Of a stretch of 64,000 nucleotides of DNA, positions 39,763 through 47,747 are shown one piece after another. The position numbers were made by a program, and so were the translations under genes. The first letter of the stretch is position 1; each line of letters starts with the position of its first letter. Origin of the DNA: Streptomyces sp. cg36 (GTDB taxonomy: Bacteria; Actinomycetota; Actinomycetes; Streptomycetales; Streptomycetaceae); assembly GCF_041080675.1 (NCBI RefSeq), contig NZ_CP163520.1, positions 7,097,501 through 7,161,500 of the forward strand, written 5' to 3'. The notes beneath the pieces were generated by a model. That model worked only from the letters and a program-made list of their open reading frames with translations. It did no database searches and was not told the DNA's origin.

Positions 39763-41196
39763 TCACGACCCGATCCGTGCCACCAGCACGCAGGCGTCGT
39801 CCTCGCGGTCCGTCTCGCCGAACTCCTCGACCACCGTCCGCAGGCCGTCCTGGGCCGTGTGGACGGAGTCCAGGCGCGCGGCGAGCTCCAGCAGCCTGCG
39901 GCACCCCGGTTCGTCCGAGGCGCCCCGGCGGGTCAGCCCGTCGGTGTGCAGGACCAGCAGATCGCCGGGGTTCAGTTGTACCTCCGCCTGGCCGTACCCG
40001 GCTCCTGACGTCGCTCCGAGCAGCACCCCGTCCGGCGGCGTCAGGGCGCACCCCGCTCCGCCGCGGAACAGCAGCGGGGCGGGGTGTCCCGCTTGGGCCC
40101 AGGACAGGACGCGGGTGGCCGGGTCGTACTGGCAGCAGACCGCGCTGCCGAGCGCCGGCTGCACCGAGTGGTCGAGCAGCTCGTTGAGGTGGCCCATCAG
40201 ATCGCCCGGCCGCACCCCGGCGACCGCCATGCCGCGCAGTGCGCCGAGCAGCATCGCCATGGCGCCGGTGGCGGTGACCCCGTGCCCCGTCAGATCGCCG
40301 ACCGTCAGTAAGGACCGGCCGTCGGGCAGCTCCAGTGCGTCGTACCAGTCGCCGCCGATGAGCGCGCTGGTGGCCGACGGCAGATAGTGCGCGGCCACGT
40401 CGAGCGCCGCCGGGTCGCCCTGCGGCATGCGCAGGGAGCCGCGCCAGGGCGGCAGCACGGCCTCCTGGAGCTCGACGGCCAGCCGGTGCTCGGTCTGGGC
40501 GATGTGGCGCTCGCGCTGGAGCGAGTCGCGCGACTCCCGTACCGCGCGCTGGCTGCGGCGCAGTTCGCTGACGTCGCGCAGCACCGCCCACATGGAGGCG
40601 GTGCAGCCGTCGGCGTCGAGCACGGGCTCACCCATCATGTGCAGGGTGCGCACCCGGCCGTCGGTCCGCACGATGCGGAACTCGCCGTCGATGGGCTTCC
40701 CGTCGACCAGGCAGTCCGTCACCATGGCGGTCAGGAGGGCCTGGTCGTCGGCGAAGACCACGGAGGGCAGTTCGTCCAGTGACATGGCCCTGCTCTCGGG
40801 CGCGCGTCCGAAGATCTGGAAGAGCTCGTCGGACCAGTCCACCACATCCGTCAGCAGGTTCCACTCCGCGCTGCCGACCCGGCTGAGCAGGGACCCGGGC
40901 AGCGGGTCGGGCTCATGGACCGGGAGGCTCTCCTCCTCCTGCGGTTCCTGGGGGCCGGGCTCGGGAAGTCCCTCCTTGAGCTGGTCCAAGTGCGTGCCGA
41001 GGTCGTCGAGATGATGGACCGCCAGATCGCAGAGCGCCCGCTGCCAGCGGCCCTGTGCGTCGTCCTCCGCGAGCGCGTCCCGCCGTACGGCGTCGAGGCC
41101 GCCGCGCAGCCGTCGGGTCTGTGTGATGAGCGCGTCGACCGTTTCCCGCTCCGGCGGTTGCGGGCTGGGACGGTCCGCGAACAGATGGGACGGCAT
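39763..41196 (-). CDS. PAS-SpoIIE (PP2C-type) serine phosphatase, contains a TTA codon
   Basis: 477 residues from the ATG at 41196. An N-terminal helical region (about 1-100) is followed by a PAS-like sensor (WSDELFQIFGRAPES ... GEFRIVRTDGRVRTLHMMGEPVLDADG, about 120-225), a coiled-coil linker rich in Arg/Glu, then a SpoIIE phosphatase domain with metal ligands: SALIGGDWYDALELPDGRS, VGDLTGHG, HTDGLTRRG and DREDDACVLVARIG. Such proteins dephosphorylate anti-anti-sigma factors in partner-switching. No anti-sigma gene is adjacent. Leu296 in GRSLLTVGDL is encoded by TTA (40309-40311 on the minus strand), so expression should depend on bldA tRNA. Confidence 0.92.
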   Translation of the reverse strand: MPSHLFADRPSPQPPERETVDALITQTRRLRGGLDAVRRDALAEDDAQGRWQRALCDLAVHHLDDLGTHLDQLKEGLPEPGPQEPQEEESLPVHEPDPLPGSLLSRVGSAEWNLLTDVVDWSDELFQIFGRAPESRAMSLDELPSVVFADDQALLTAMVTDCLVDGKPIDGEFRIVRTDGRVRTLHMMGEPVLDADGCTASMWAVLRDVSELRRSQRAVRESRDSLQRERHIAQTEHRLAVELQEAVLPPWRGSLRMPQGDPAALDVAAHYLPSATSALIGGDWYDALELPDGRSLLTVGDLTGHGVTATGAMAMLLGALRGMAVAGVRPGDLMGHLNELLDHSVQPALGSAVCCQYDPATRVLSWAQAGHPAPLLFRGGAGCALTPPDGVLLGATSGAGYGQAEVQLNPGDLLVLHTDGLTRRGASDEPGCRRLLELAARLDSVHTAQDGLRTVVEEFGETDREDDACVLVARIGS

Positions 41197-41342
41197 GACG
41201 TACTCCGATACAGGCGCGGCACTGCGAGTCGGAAGGATGGACCGGTAACGACTGTTGCACAGGGAGCGATGCCCCGTAAGGGATTTGGCAACACTCGATA
41301 CGGTGGTGCTTGTGGCATATGCCTGCGGCCGACCTTGGGCGA

Positions 41343-42557
41343 TCAGCGCATGCCCCGCCGAACAGGGAAAGCACGCTTGCGACCGGTCCAAACCACCGCT
41401 GCGGCACCGATCACGAGCGGCAGCGACGTCCACGGCAGCGCCCCGGCCCCCGCACCCTCCAGGACCACGCCCCCGACCAGCGATCCCGCCGAGATGCCCA
41501 CGTTGTACACGGTCGCCTGGAGCGCGGTCGCCACATCGGCGTGCTCCGGACCCGAGACGTCCACCAGGGCCGTCTGGATCAGCGTCGGCGCCCCGCCGAA
41601 CGCCACTCCCCACAGCGCGACCGCCGCCAGCAGGACGACCGGCGCCCGGCCCGCCGCTCCGAGTGCCGCGAGCACCACCGCGATCAGCGCCAGCGCGGTC
41701 AGCAGGGCCGCGCGCGGGTGTCGGTCGGCGAGCAGTCCGGCCAGCCAGATACCGGCGACCGTCGAGGCCCCGAAGACGAACAGCGCCGCGCCCGCCCGCC
41801 CGAATCCGCGGTGTGCGGCGAACGGCACCAGGAAGGTGTACATCGCCTGGTGCCCGAGGAGCAGCAGCAGGGTGACGGACAGGACCGGGCGCAGGCCCGG
41901 CAGCACGGCGATGCGCCGCAGCGGGAGACGGCCGCTCCCGGGCTCCCCGGGGAAGTCGGGCACGTACCGCAGCGCGCATCCCGTCAGCAGCAGGGCGAGG
42001 ACGGCGAGCGCGGCGAACGCCGGGCGCCAGCCCACCGCGTCCGCCAGCGCCGTGCCCAGCGGCACCCCGAGCGAGAGCGCGGCCGTGATGCCCGCGAGGA
42101 CGGTCGCGATGGCCCGTCCCCGGCGCTCCGGCGGGACCAGCCGGGCCCCGTACCCGGCGAGCATCGCCCACAGCGTGCCGCCCATCGCCCCGGCCAGCAG
42201 CCGGGCCGCGCAGGTCAGGACGTACGAGGACGAGAGGGCGGTGACCGCGTCGGCGAGCGCCAGGCCGGTGAGCGCGCCGACCAGGACCCCGCGCCGGGGC
42301 AGTCCGCGCAGCAGGGCGGTGAGCGGTATCGCCGACAGGAAGGAGGCACCGGCGTACAGGGTGACCAGGAAGCCGATCCGGCCCTCGGAGACGCCGAGTC
42401 CCGTGCCCATGCGCGGCAGCAGTCCGGCGGGCAGCAGTTCGGTCAGGACGGCGGTGAACGCCGTGGCGGAGAGCGTCAGCAGGCCGGGGAGCGGTGGCGC
42501 GAGGGGCGGGGGAGTCGTCGGCGCGCGGGTGGCGCGCGCCGCTGGTGCGGTGGACAT
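41343..42557 (-). CDS. MFS exporter (DHA1-like)
   Basis: 404 residues with about twelve hydrophobic segments. Family features: LTLSATAFTAVLTELLPAGLLPRMGTGLGVSEGRIGFLVTLYAGASFLSAIPLTAL (first two helices with the D/G-rich loop), LLAGAMGGTLWAMLAGYGARLVPPERRGRAIATVLAGITAALSLGVPLGTALAD as in the motif C antiporter group. Probable proton-driven exporter of drugs or metabolites. The start at 42557 lies directly after a palindrome (42576-42589) in a promoter that looks like a MerR-type spacer. It is divergent from the tandem ATP-grasp genes, and could export their product; this is inference. Confidence 0.9.
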   Translation of the reverse strand: MSTAPAARATRAPTTPPPLAPPLPGLLTLSATAFTAVLTELLPAGLLPRMGTGLGVSEGRIGFLVTLYAGASFLSAIPLTALLRGLPRRGVLVGALTGLALADAVTALSSSYVLTCAARLLAGAMGGTLWAMLAGYGARLVPPERRGRAIATVLAGITAALSLGVPLGTALADAVGWRPAFAALAVLALLLTGCALRYVPDFPGEPGSGRLPLRRIAVLPGLRPVLSVTLLLLLGHQAMYTFLVPFAAHRGFGRAGAALFVFGASTVAGIWLAGLLADRHPRAALLTALALIAVVLAALGAAGRAPVVLLAAVALWGVAFGGAPTLIQTALVDVSGPEHADVATALQATVYNVGISAGSLVGGVVLEGAGAGALPWTSLPLVIGAAAVVWTGRKRAFPVRRGMR

Positions 42558-42575
42558 GCGGCCATCGTGGAACGT

Positions 42576-42589
42576 TCACACCAGTGTGA
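42576..42589 (-). promoter_or_regulatory. Palindrome in the MFS promoter, MerR-like arrangement
   Basis: Perfect palindrome TCACAC-CA-GTGTGA, 19 bases upstream of the MFS start. On the minus strand TTGCCC precedes it and CACGAT follows it about 20 bases later, the long-spacer layout of MerR-controlled promoters. No MerR gene is nearby. Confidence 0.5.
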
Positions 42590-42741
42590 GGGCAAGCGCG
42601 TTCACCGGGCTCTCCGAGCTGACCTGGGACGGGAGCCGTCCGGGGCCTTTGGCGAGGTTCCGGGCCGTTCATGGCATCCTGTGCTGTCACAGCTCGCCGG
42701 GACAGTTCGGCGGACGTCCGGGGGGCTACAGGGGAAGGTCG

Positions 42742-43614
42742 ATGAGGCTCTGCTTTCTGGTGGAGGAGCACTACCGCCACGACGGCATGCCGGTGGAGGT
42801 GATCCGCCAACTCGTCGCCTGGGGTCATCGGGTGGACGTACTGCGCCCCGGCGGCTCCCTGCTGCGCATGTCCGAGGCGGTGACGGCGGGCAGCCATGAC
42901 GCCTGGGTGCTCAAGACGGTGTCCGGCGGCCCGGGCCTGACGCTCCTGGAGGCCGCCGCCGCGGTCGGCCTCACCACGGTCAACGACGCCCGCTCCATAC
43001 GCGGGGTACGGGACAAGGCGCTGGCGGCGGCGATCGGCCGCAGCCGCGGCCTGGCGATGCCGATGACGTACGCGGCGGCCGTGCCGGAGCTCCTGGCGGA
43101 GATACCCGCGGCCGAGTTCCCGCTGGTGGTGAAGCCCGCCGACGGCAGCGCCGGACGCGGGGTGTGCCTGGTGCCCTCGCCCGACCGGCTGGCCGCGATG
43201 CTGCCGCAACTGGCGGACCAGGGCATGCTGGTGGCCCAGCCCTATGTGCCCAATTCGGGCGTCGACCTCAAGGTGTACTGCGTCGGCGGCGAGCTCTTCG
43301 CCACCGAGCGCTGCTCCCCGCTCCACCCGGACCACGCGGTGCGCGAGCGCCAGGTCGTGCTGCCGCGCGAGGTGGCGGCGCTGGTCGCCCGGGTCGGCGC
43401 GGTCTACGGCCTCGATCTGTACGGAGTGGACGTGCTGCTCGGCCCCGACGGGCCGGTGGTGGTCGACGTGAACGACTTCCCGAGCTTCCGTCAGGTCCCG
43501 GACGCCACGGCCCGGGTCGCCCGCGCGGTGCTGGAACTGGCCCGGACCGGCCGGGCGGGCGCCCCCGCCTTCCCCGAGGCCCGCATCCCGGAGCAGCCGG
43601 GGGCGGCCGTATGA
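42742..43614 (+). CDS. ATP-grasp protein 1 of a tandem pair
   Basis: 290 residues from the ATG at 42742 (GGGGAAGG upstream). ATP-grasp fold: FPLVVKPADGSAGRGVCLV for nucleotide binding, QPYVPNSGVDLKVYCVGGELFATERCS and YGVDVLLGPDGPVVVDVNDFPSF, where D and N are the metal ligands. The V-x-x-x-G-V-x-x-KV-x-x-V-G and DVN-x-FP signatures resemble inositol-trisphosphate 5/6-kinase-type ATP-grasps at least as much as RimK-type peptide ligases. Possible reactions are therefore phosphorylation of a polyol or ligation of an amino acid. The stop overlaps the start of a second ATP-grasp gene (ATGA at 43611-43614). Confidence 0.85.
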   Translation: MRLCFLVEEHYRHDGMPVEVIRQLVAWGHRVDVLRPGGSLLRMSEAVTAGSHDAWVLKTVSGGPGLTLLEAAAAVGLTTVNDARSIRGVRDKALAAAIGRSRGLAMPMTYAAAVPELLAEIPAAEFPLVVKPADGSAGRGVCLVPSPDRLAAMLPQLADQGMLVAQPYVPNSGVDLKVYCVGGELFATERCSPLHPDHAVRERQVVLPREVAALVARVGAVYGLDLYGVDVLLGPDGPVVVDVNDFPSFRQVPDATARVARAVLELARTGRAGAPAFPEARIPEQPGAAV

Positions 43615-44444
43615 GGATCGCCCTGATCACCCCCGAGCCGGGCCATCCGCTGCTGGCGGCGGCCACCGCGCTGCTCGCCCGTGAGTACCGGGTGGAGACG
43701 GTGGACCCGGCGGTGGACACCGTCGTGGCGGACCCTTTGGCCGACGTGTACCTCCTCAAGGCGCGGACGCCGGAGGCCCTGGCGCTCGCCCGGGACCTGG
43801 AGCGGCGCGGGGCCGCCGTGCTGAACTCCGCGTCCGCGACCGCCCTGTGCCAGGACCGCACCGCGATGGCCGAGCTGGCCGACGGCGCCGGGCTGCCGTT
43901 CGCGCGGACCCGCACGTACACCGCGCTCTCCCAGCTCCTGGCCGACCCGGGCCTGTCCTTCCCCCTGGTGGTGAAGAGCCGCCGCAGCCGCCGCCACGAC
44001 CTGGTGGCCCGCGTCGACGGCGCCGACCGGCTGCGCGAGCTGGCGCGGGAGTGGGCGGACGAGCCGGTGGTGGTGCAGGACTTCACCGCGAACAGCGGCT
44101 GGGACCACAAGCTGTGGGTGATCGGCGGCCGGGTCTTCGCCGCCCTGCGCCGCTCCGAGCTCGCTCCCGGCGGCCGTGGCCCGACCCGCTCGCTCGACCC
44201 GGCCGAGCTGCCGCCCGGCTGGGCCGCGTCGGCGCTGCGCGTCGGCGAGGTCTTCGCGCTCGACGTGTACGGGGTGGACCTCATCGACGCGGGCGGTGCG
44301 CGCCCGCTGATCGTGGACGTCAACGCCTTCCCGGGGGTGCGGGACCAGGCGGGCGCCCCCGAGGCGCTGGCGGAGCTCGCCCTGCTGGTGGGCGGCGGCG
44401 CCCGCGCGGTCTCAGTCGGTCAGGAACGCGCGCACGCCCTGTGA
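43611..44444 (+). CDS. ATP-grasp protein 2 of a tandem pair
   Basis: 277 residues, coupled to the preceding gene by ATGA. It is a diverged homologue of it: RIALITPEPGHPLLAAATALL at the N-terminus (weak similarity), FPLVVKSRRSRRHDLVARV, QDFTANSGWDHKLWVIGGRVFAALRRSEL and YGVDLIDAGGARPLIVDVNAFPGVRD, again with both metal-binding acidic/amide residues. The first lysine and the glycine loop region are altered (SRRSRR instead of GSAGRG), so its nucleotide handling may differ. A duplicated pair of ATP-grasps with no obvious substrate-carrier or precursor peptide gene nearby is unusual. The last 33 bases overlap the 3' end of the convergent lipase gene. Confidence 0.85.
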   Translation: MRIALITPEPGHPLLAAATALLAREYRVETVDPAVDTVVADPLADVYLLKARTPEALALARDLERRGAAVLNSASATALCQDRTAMAELADGAGLPFARTRTYTALSQLLADPGLSFPLVVKSRRSRRHDLVARVDGADRLRELAREWADEPVVVQDFTANSGWDHKLWVIGGRVFAALRRSELAPGGRGPTRSLDPAELPPGWAASALRVGEVFALDVYGVDLIDAGGARPLIVDVNAFPGVRDQAGAPEALAELALLVGGGARAVSVGQERAHAL

Positions 44445-45101
44445 GACGCCGTCGTCGCCGAGCAGGTCGTTGTGTTTCAGACAGCCCGCCGGATGGTTGT
44501 CCGCACCGGACAGCGGCACGCTGCTGTCCGGGTTGACGACCTCGTCGCAGTCGGACCACCAGGTCGCGTACCGCACGGCGCCGGGCGTCTCGTCGCCCTC
44601 GGCCAGGTGCTTCTGGACGTACGAGCCGGGCGTCATGTCGCGGCACGCCTGGGACCAGAGCGCGCAGGCCCAGGCGGTGGAGGTGCCGTGGTTGGGGCCC
44701 GCGAGCGAGACCCAGTGGTCGACGGTGGCGGTGCCGCCGCCGAACTTCACGTACCAGCGGGTCACCAGGCTGCCGAAGGAGTGCGCGACGACGTCCACCT
44801 TCGCGGCGCCGGTACGCGCGCGGACCTCGTCCACGTACGCGGCGAACCGGCCGGACAGCACCTCGTTGACCGACTGGCTGGTGTCGTAGCCCCAGGAGAA
44901 CAGGTCGGCGTCGGTGTACCCGGACGCCTTGAAGTCGTCGCGGAGCGCGCCCCACACCCCGGGGTCGGCGTTGTAGCCGTGCACGAAGACGACCGGGGTG
45001 CGGGCGGTGGCCGCCGCGGCCGGACCGGGGACGAGCCCGGGTCCGGCGGCAGCGGCCAGCAGGGTCAGCAACGGCAGGACCGTACGGCGGACGGACGGCA
45101 C
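44412..45101 (-). CDS. Secreted lipase/esterase (alpha/beta hydrolase, LipA/EstA-like)
   Basis: 229 residues from the GTG at 45101 (GTGAGGAGGACGCC upstream), giving a signal peptide RRTVLPLLTLLAAAAGPGLVPGPAAA. Alpha/beta hydrolase: oxyanion VVFVHGYNADPGVWG, nucleophile elbow VVAHSFGSLVTRW (A-H-S-F-G), catalytic Asp likely in SDCDEVVNPDSS and His in CLKHNDLL; the arrangement matches small actinomycete triacylglycerol lipases. Two cysteine pairs would stabilise the secreted enzyme. Its 3' end overlaps the convergent ATP-grasp 2 gene by 33 bases. Confidence 0.9.
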   Translation of the reverse strand: MPSVRRTVLPLLTLLAAAAGPGLVPGPAAAATARTPVVFVHGYNADPGVWGALRDDFKASGYTDADLFSWGYDTSQSVNEVLSGRFAAYVDEVRARTGAAKVDVVAHSFGSLVTRWYVKFGGGTATVDHWVSLAGPNHGTSTAWACALWSQACRDMTPGSYVQKHLAEGDETPGAVRYATWWSDCDEVVNPDSSVPLSGADNHPAGCLKHNDLLGDDGVSQGVRAFLTD

Positions 45102-45210
45102 GGCGTCCTCCTCACTCCCTGACGGCCCGGGCGGGCCACGGACGGCGGGTGGGAGCATGGTGGGCCCTGGGGCCGGTGATGAACAGATGCGTGCGGCGCC
45201 GGTCCGGGGA

Positions 45211-46758
45211 CTACCGGCGGGCAGCCGCGGCGGCGGGGAGCGGGTTCGCCGCGCAGGCGGTGTCGCCCGCCGGGACGCGGTCGTCGAGGAGATAGCCCGT
45301 CACCAGGGCGTCCACACAGGCGTTGCCGTTCTGGAACTGGCCGTGGTCGCCGCCGCCGGTGACCGTCACCAGGCGCGAGGTGGGCAGCGCGCGGTGGGCG
45401 CGCAGCGCGCCCTCGTAGTAGGTGGCGGGGTCGTGCTCGGAGTTGAGCATCAGCACCGGCGGCAGGCCCCGGCCGGTGACCTCGATGTGCGGGACGGCGC
45501 CGGCGCGCGGCCAGGAGGCGCAGATCGCCGCGAACGTCAGCTCGCGGGCGCCCGCGAGCGGGTGCTCCCGGGTCTCCCGCGCGCTCTGGCGCACCCAGTG
45601 GTCGGGGCTGCGGTTCCAGGGGGTGTCGCCGCAGGTCACGGTGAAGAAGTCGGCGAAGAACCGCGCGTCCATGGGGTGCTGGAGCCGCCGCGCCAGGGCC
45701 GCGCGGACGGCGGGGTCGGCCCCCTCCGGGCGGGCGAGCACGCCGAGCGCGGTGGCCAAGGGCGCGAACCCCGCGGTGTTGTAGAGGGAGTCGGTGGCGA
45801 ACACGTCGAGGTTGTCGGGGCCGACCCGGGTGCCGTCGAGGTCCAGCGGGTGGTCGCGCAGGGACCGGCGCAGCCGCTCGTAGCCCGCCGCGGCCTCGGC
45901 CGGGGTGCGGCCCTGGTGGTAGACGGCGTCGCGGGCGGCCAGCCACGGCAGGAAGTCCTCGGTGTAGCGGCGCTGGAAGCTGAGCGGCTGCCCCGTCATG
46001 AACGCCTCCCAGCTCCCGCTGAAGTCGACGTTGCTGTCCAGCACCATCCGCTGGACGCGGCCGGGGAACTCGGTGGCGTAGTAGGCGCCCAGGAAGGTGG
46101 CGTAGGACGGCCCGTAGTAGGAGATCCGCGCCGCGCCGAGCAGCGCGCGGAACAGGTCCATGTCGTGCACGGCCTGGTCGGTGGTGAGGTACGGCAGCAG
46201 GTCGCCCGAGGCGCGCCGGCAGTCCCGTACGAAGGAGCGCGCCCGCTCGAAGGTGGCGCGGACCGCCGGGGCCGAGCGGTCGCGCAGATCGGTGGCGAAG
46301 AAGGCGTCGACGGTGGGCTGGTCGGAGCAGACCACGCGGGTGCTGGCGCCCACCCCGCGCTGGTCGAAGCCCACGACGTCGTACGCGGCGGCCAGATCGG
46401 GCGAGTGCGCGGCGAAGCCGGCGGGCCGGTCGAGGCCGGAGGCGCCGGGGCCGCCCGCCGCCATCATCAGGACGCCCCGGCGCGGCCCGGGGCCGGTCGC
46501 GCGGTGGCGGGAGACCTCCACGGTGAGGTCCGGGCCCGCGTCCGGGTGGCGCCAGTCGCGCGGGACGGCCATGGGCGCGCACTCCAGCGCCCCGCCGTCG
46601 CAGGGCCGCCAGTCGAGCTTCTGGTGCAGATACCGGCCGGGGACCGGCGCGGTCGCGGCGCCGGGGGCCGGGGCGGCGGTCGCGGGCAGGGCGGAGACCG
46701 CGAGGAGGCCCGCGGCGGCGGCCACGGACCAGCGGGTCGAGTTCCTGAACGTGCGCAT
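45211..46758 (-). CDS. Secreted tripeptidyl aminopeptidase-type S33 hydrolase
   Basis: 515 residues from the ATG at 46758. Signal peptide RWSVAAAAGLLAVSALPATAAPAP. The protein has the S33 layout seen in Streptomyces tripeptidyl aminopeptidases: KLDWRPCDGGALECAPMAVPRDWRHPDAG, oxyanion AAGGPGASGL, VVGFDQRGVGAS, nucleophile elbow SYYGPSYATFLGAYY (G-P-S-Y), a long cap, MLNSEHDPATYY (Asp) and TGGGDHGQF (His). It would release short peptides or hydrolyse ester substrates outside the cell. Transcribed on the same strand just upstream of the lipase gene (109-base gap), possibly together. Confidence 0.92.
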   Translation of the reverse strand: MRTFRNSTRWSVAAAAGLLAVSALPATAAPAPGAATAPVPGRYLHQKLDWRPCDGGALECAPMAVPRDWRHPDAGPDLTVEVSRHRATGPGPRRGVLMMAAGGPGASGLDRPAGFAAHSPDLAAAYDVVGFDQRGVGASTRVVCSDQPTVDAFFATDLRDRSAPAVRATFERARSFVRDCRRASGDLLPYLTTDQAVHDMDLFRALLGAARISYYGPSYATFLGAYYATEFPGRVQRMVLDSNVDFSGSWEAFMTGQPLSFQRRYTEDFLPWLAARDAVYHQGRTPAEAAAGYERLRRSLRDHPLDLDGTRVGPDNLDVFATDSLYNTAGFAPLATALGVLARPEGADPAVRAALARRLQHPMDARFFADFFTVTCGDTPWNRSPDHWVRQSARETREHPLAGARELTFAAICASWPRAGAVPHIEVTGRGLPPVLMLNSEHDPATYYEGALRAHRALPTSRLVTVTGGGDHGQFQNGNACVDALVTGYLLDDRVPAGDTACAANPLPAAAAARR

Positions 46759-46882
46759 GTGTGCTCCCCGTCGGGGTGGATCGGTCGTCTCGATCCTCCG
46801 GTGGCGCGGGGCGCGGATCGATCCCGCTGGTATCCCGGACCGAGGTGGTGCCAGTACCACCACCGCCGGTGCGGGGCCGCCC

Positions 46883-47545
46883 TCAGAGCTCGGCGAGCGT
46901 GTTCCAGAACGACGACTCGTACGTCTGGAGCAGTCGGCCGTAGCGGCCCGCCAGGGCGGCGTCGGCGGGGGTGCGCACGCCGGAGGCGACGGCCGCGAGC
47001 GCCTGGCGCTCCAGGTCCGGGGCGGGGCCCGCGAAGAGGTCGAAGAAGCCGCACGCCTCGTCGGAGAACCCGTACTTGGCGCGCAGCGCCTCGGCCAGGG
47101 TGGCGCAATAGCCGCCCCACGCCGCGAAGTTGGCGGTGAGCGCGAGCGCCACCAGGGGCGGCTCGCCGTTCAGAGCCAGCCATGCCACACCGGCCGGATA
47201 GGTCTGGCAGCCGGGCAGCGGCTCGTACCGCCCGATGTCGTCGGCGCCCACCCCGCAGGCGTCGAGGTAGGCGCCGAGCCGTTCCTGGGCGAGCCGTTCG
47301 CCGTCCGCGAGCGCGCCGAAGAACTCCTCGCACGCCGAGTTGGCCGCGCCCGCCGCGCGGTCGGCGAGGAGGGAGAAGGCGCGCAGGTCGGAGCCGATGG
47401 TGTGGTGCTCTTCGAGGCCCAGTGCGGCGAGCGTGGTCAGCGGGGCGGTGCCGGCCGTGATGCGGGGGAGCAGCCGGTTGGCGTCCTCGGCGGGCGCCAG
47501 TTCCGCCGTGATGCCCTCGACCAGTTCCCGGGCCTTGCCTGTCAT
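46883..47545 (-). CDS. TenA/PqqC-like haem-oxygenase-fold protein
   Basis: 220 residues from the ATG at 47545 (MTGKARELVEGI); the ribosome site is weak and other upstream starts would extend into the P450 promoter. All-helical protein with the TenA/THI-4/PQQC superfamily look: TLAALGLEEHHTIGSDLRAFSLLA, CEEFFGALADGERLAQERLGAYLDACG, YPAGVAWLALNGEPPLVALALTANFAAWGGYCATLAEALRAKYGFSDEACGFFDLFAG. It could be a thiaminase-like salvage enzyme or a non-catalytic relative; the TenA catalytic cysteine is not identifiable with confidence. It is divergent from the cytochrome P450 gene, 202 bases apart. Confidence 0.7.
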   Translation of the reverse strand: MTGKARELVEGITAELAPAEDANRLLPRITAGTAPLTTLAALGLEEHHTIGSDLRAFSLLADRAAGAANSACEEFFGALADGERLAQERLGAYLDACGVGADDIGRYEPLPGCQTYPAGVAWLALNGEPPLVALALTANFAAWGGYCATLAEALRAKYGFSDEACGFFDLFAGPAPDLERQALAAVASGVRTPADAALAGRYGRLLQTYESSFWNTLAEL

Positions 47546-47747
47546 ACGGGACCCCACTTCCGTGCTTTGGACGGCGGTCGTGGCCCAGCGTCTCACGGGG
47601 GAGCGGGCGGGATGGGGTGATACGGCGGAAATCGGCCTGATCGTCCCGCGCGGGTGATTCGGCCGAAGTCTGCGTAGACTATTTAGCTGCCTTGGGCATG
47701 TAGTAGAGATCGGCAAGACGGACTCTTCTCGCTTGCGAGGTTCACCG

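Noticed and set aside
41197..43335. Upstream extension of the phosphatase frame across the MFS and ATP-grasp genes
   Set aside because: The extension overlaps two well-supported genes and is Arg/Gly/Ala low-complexity; the ATG at 41196 fits the conserved protein.
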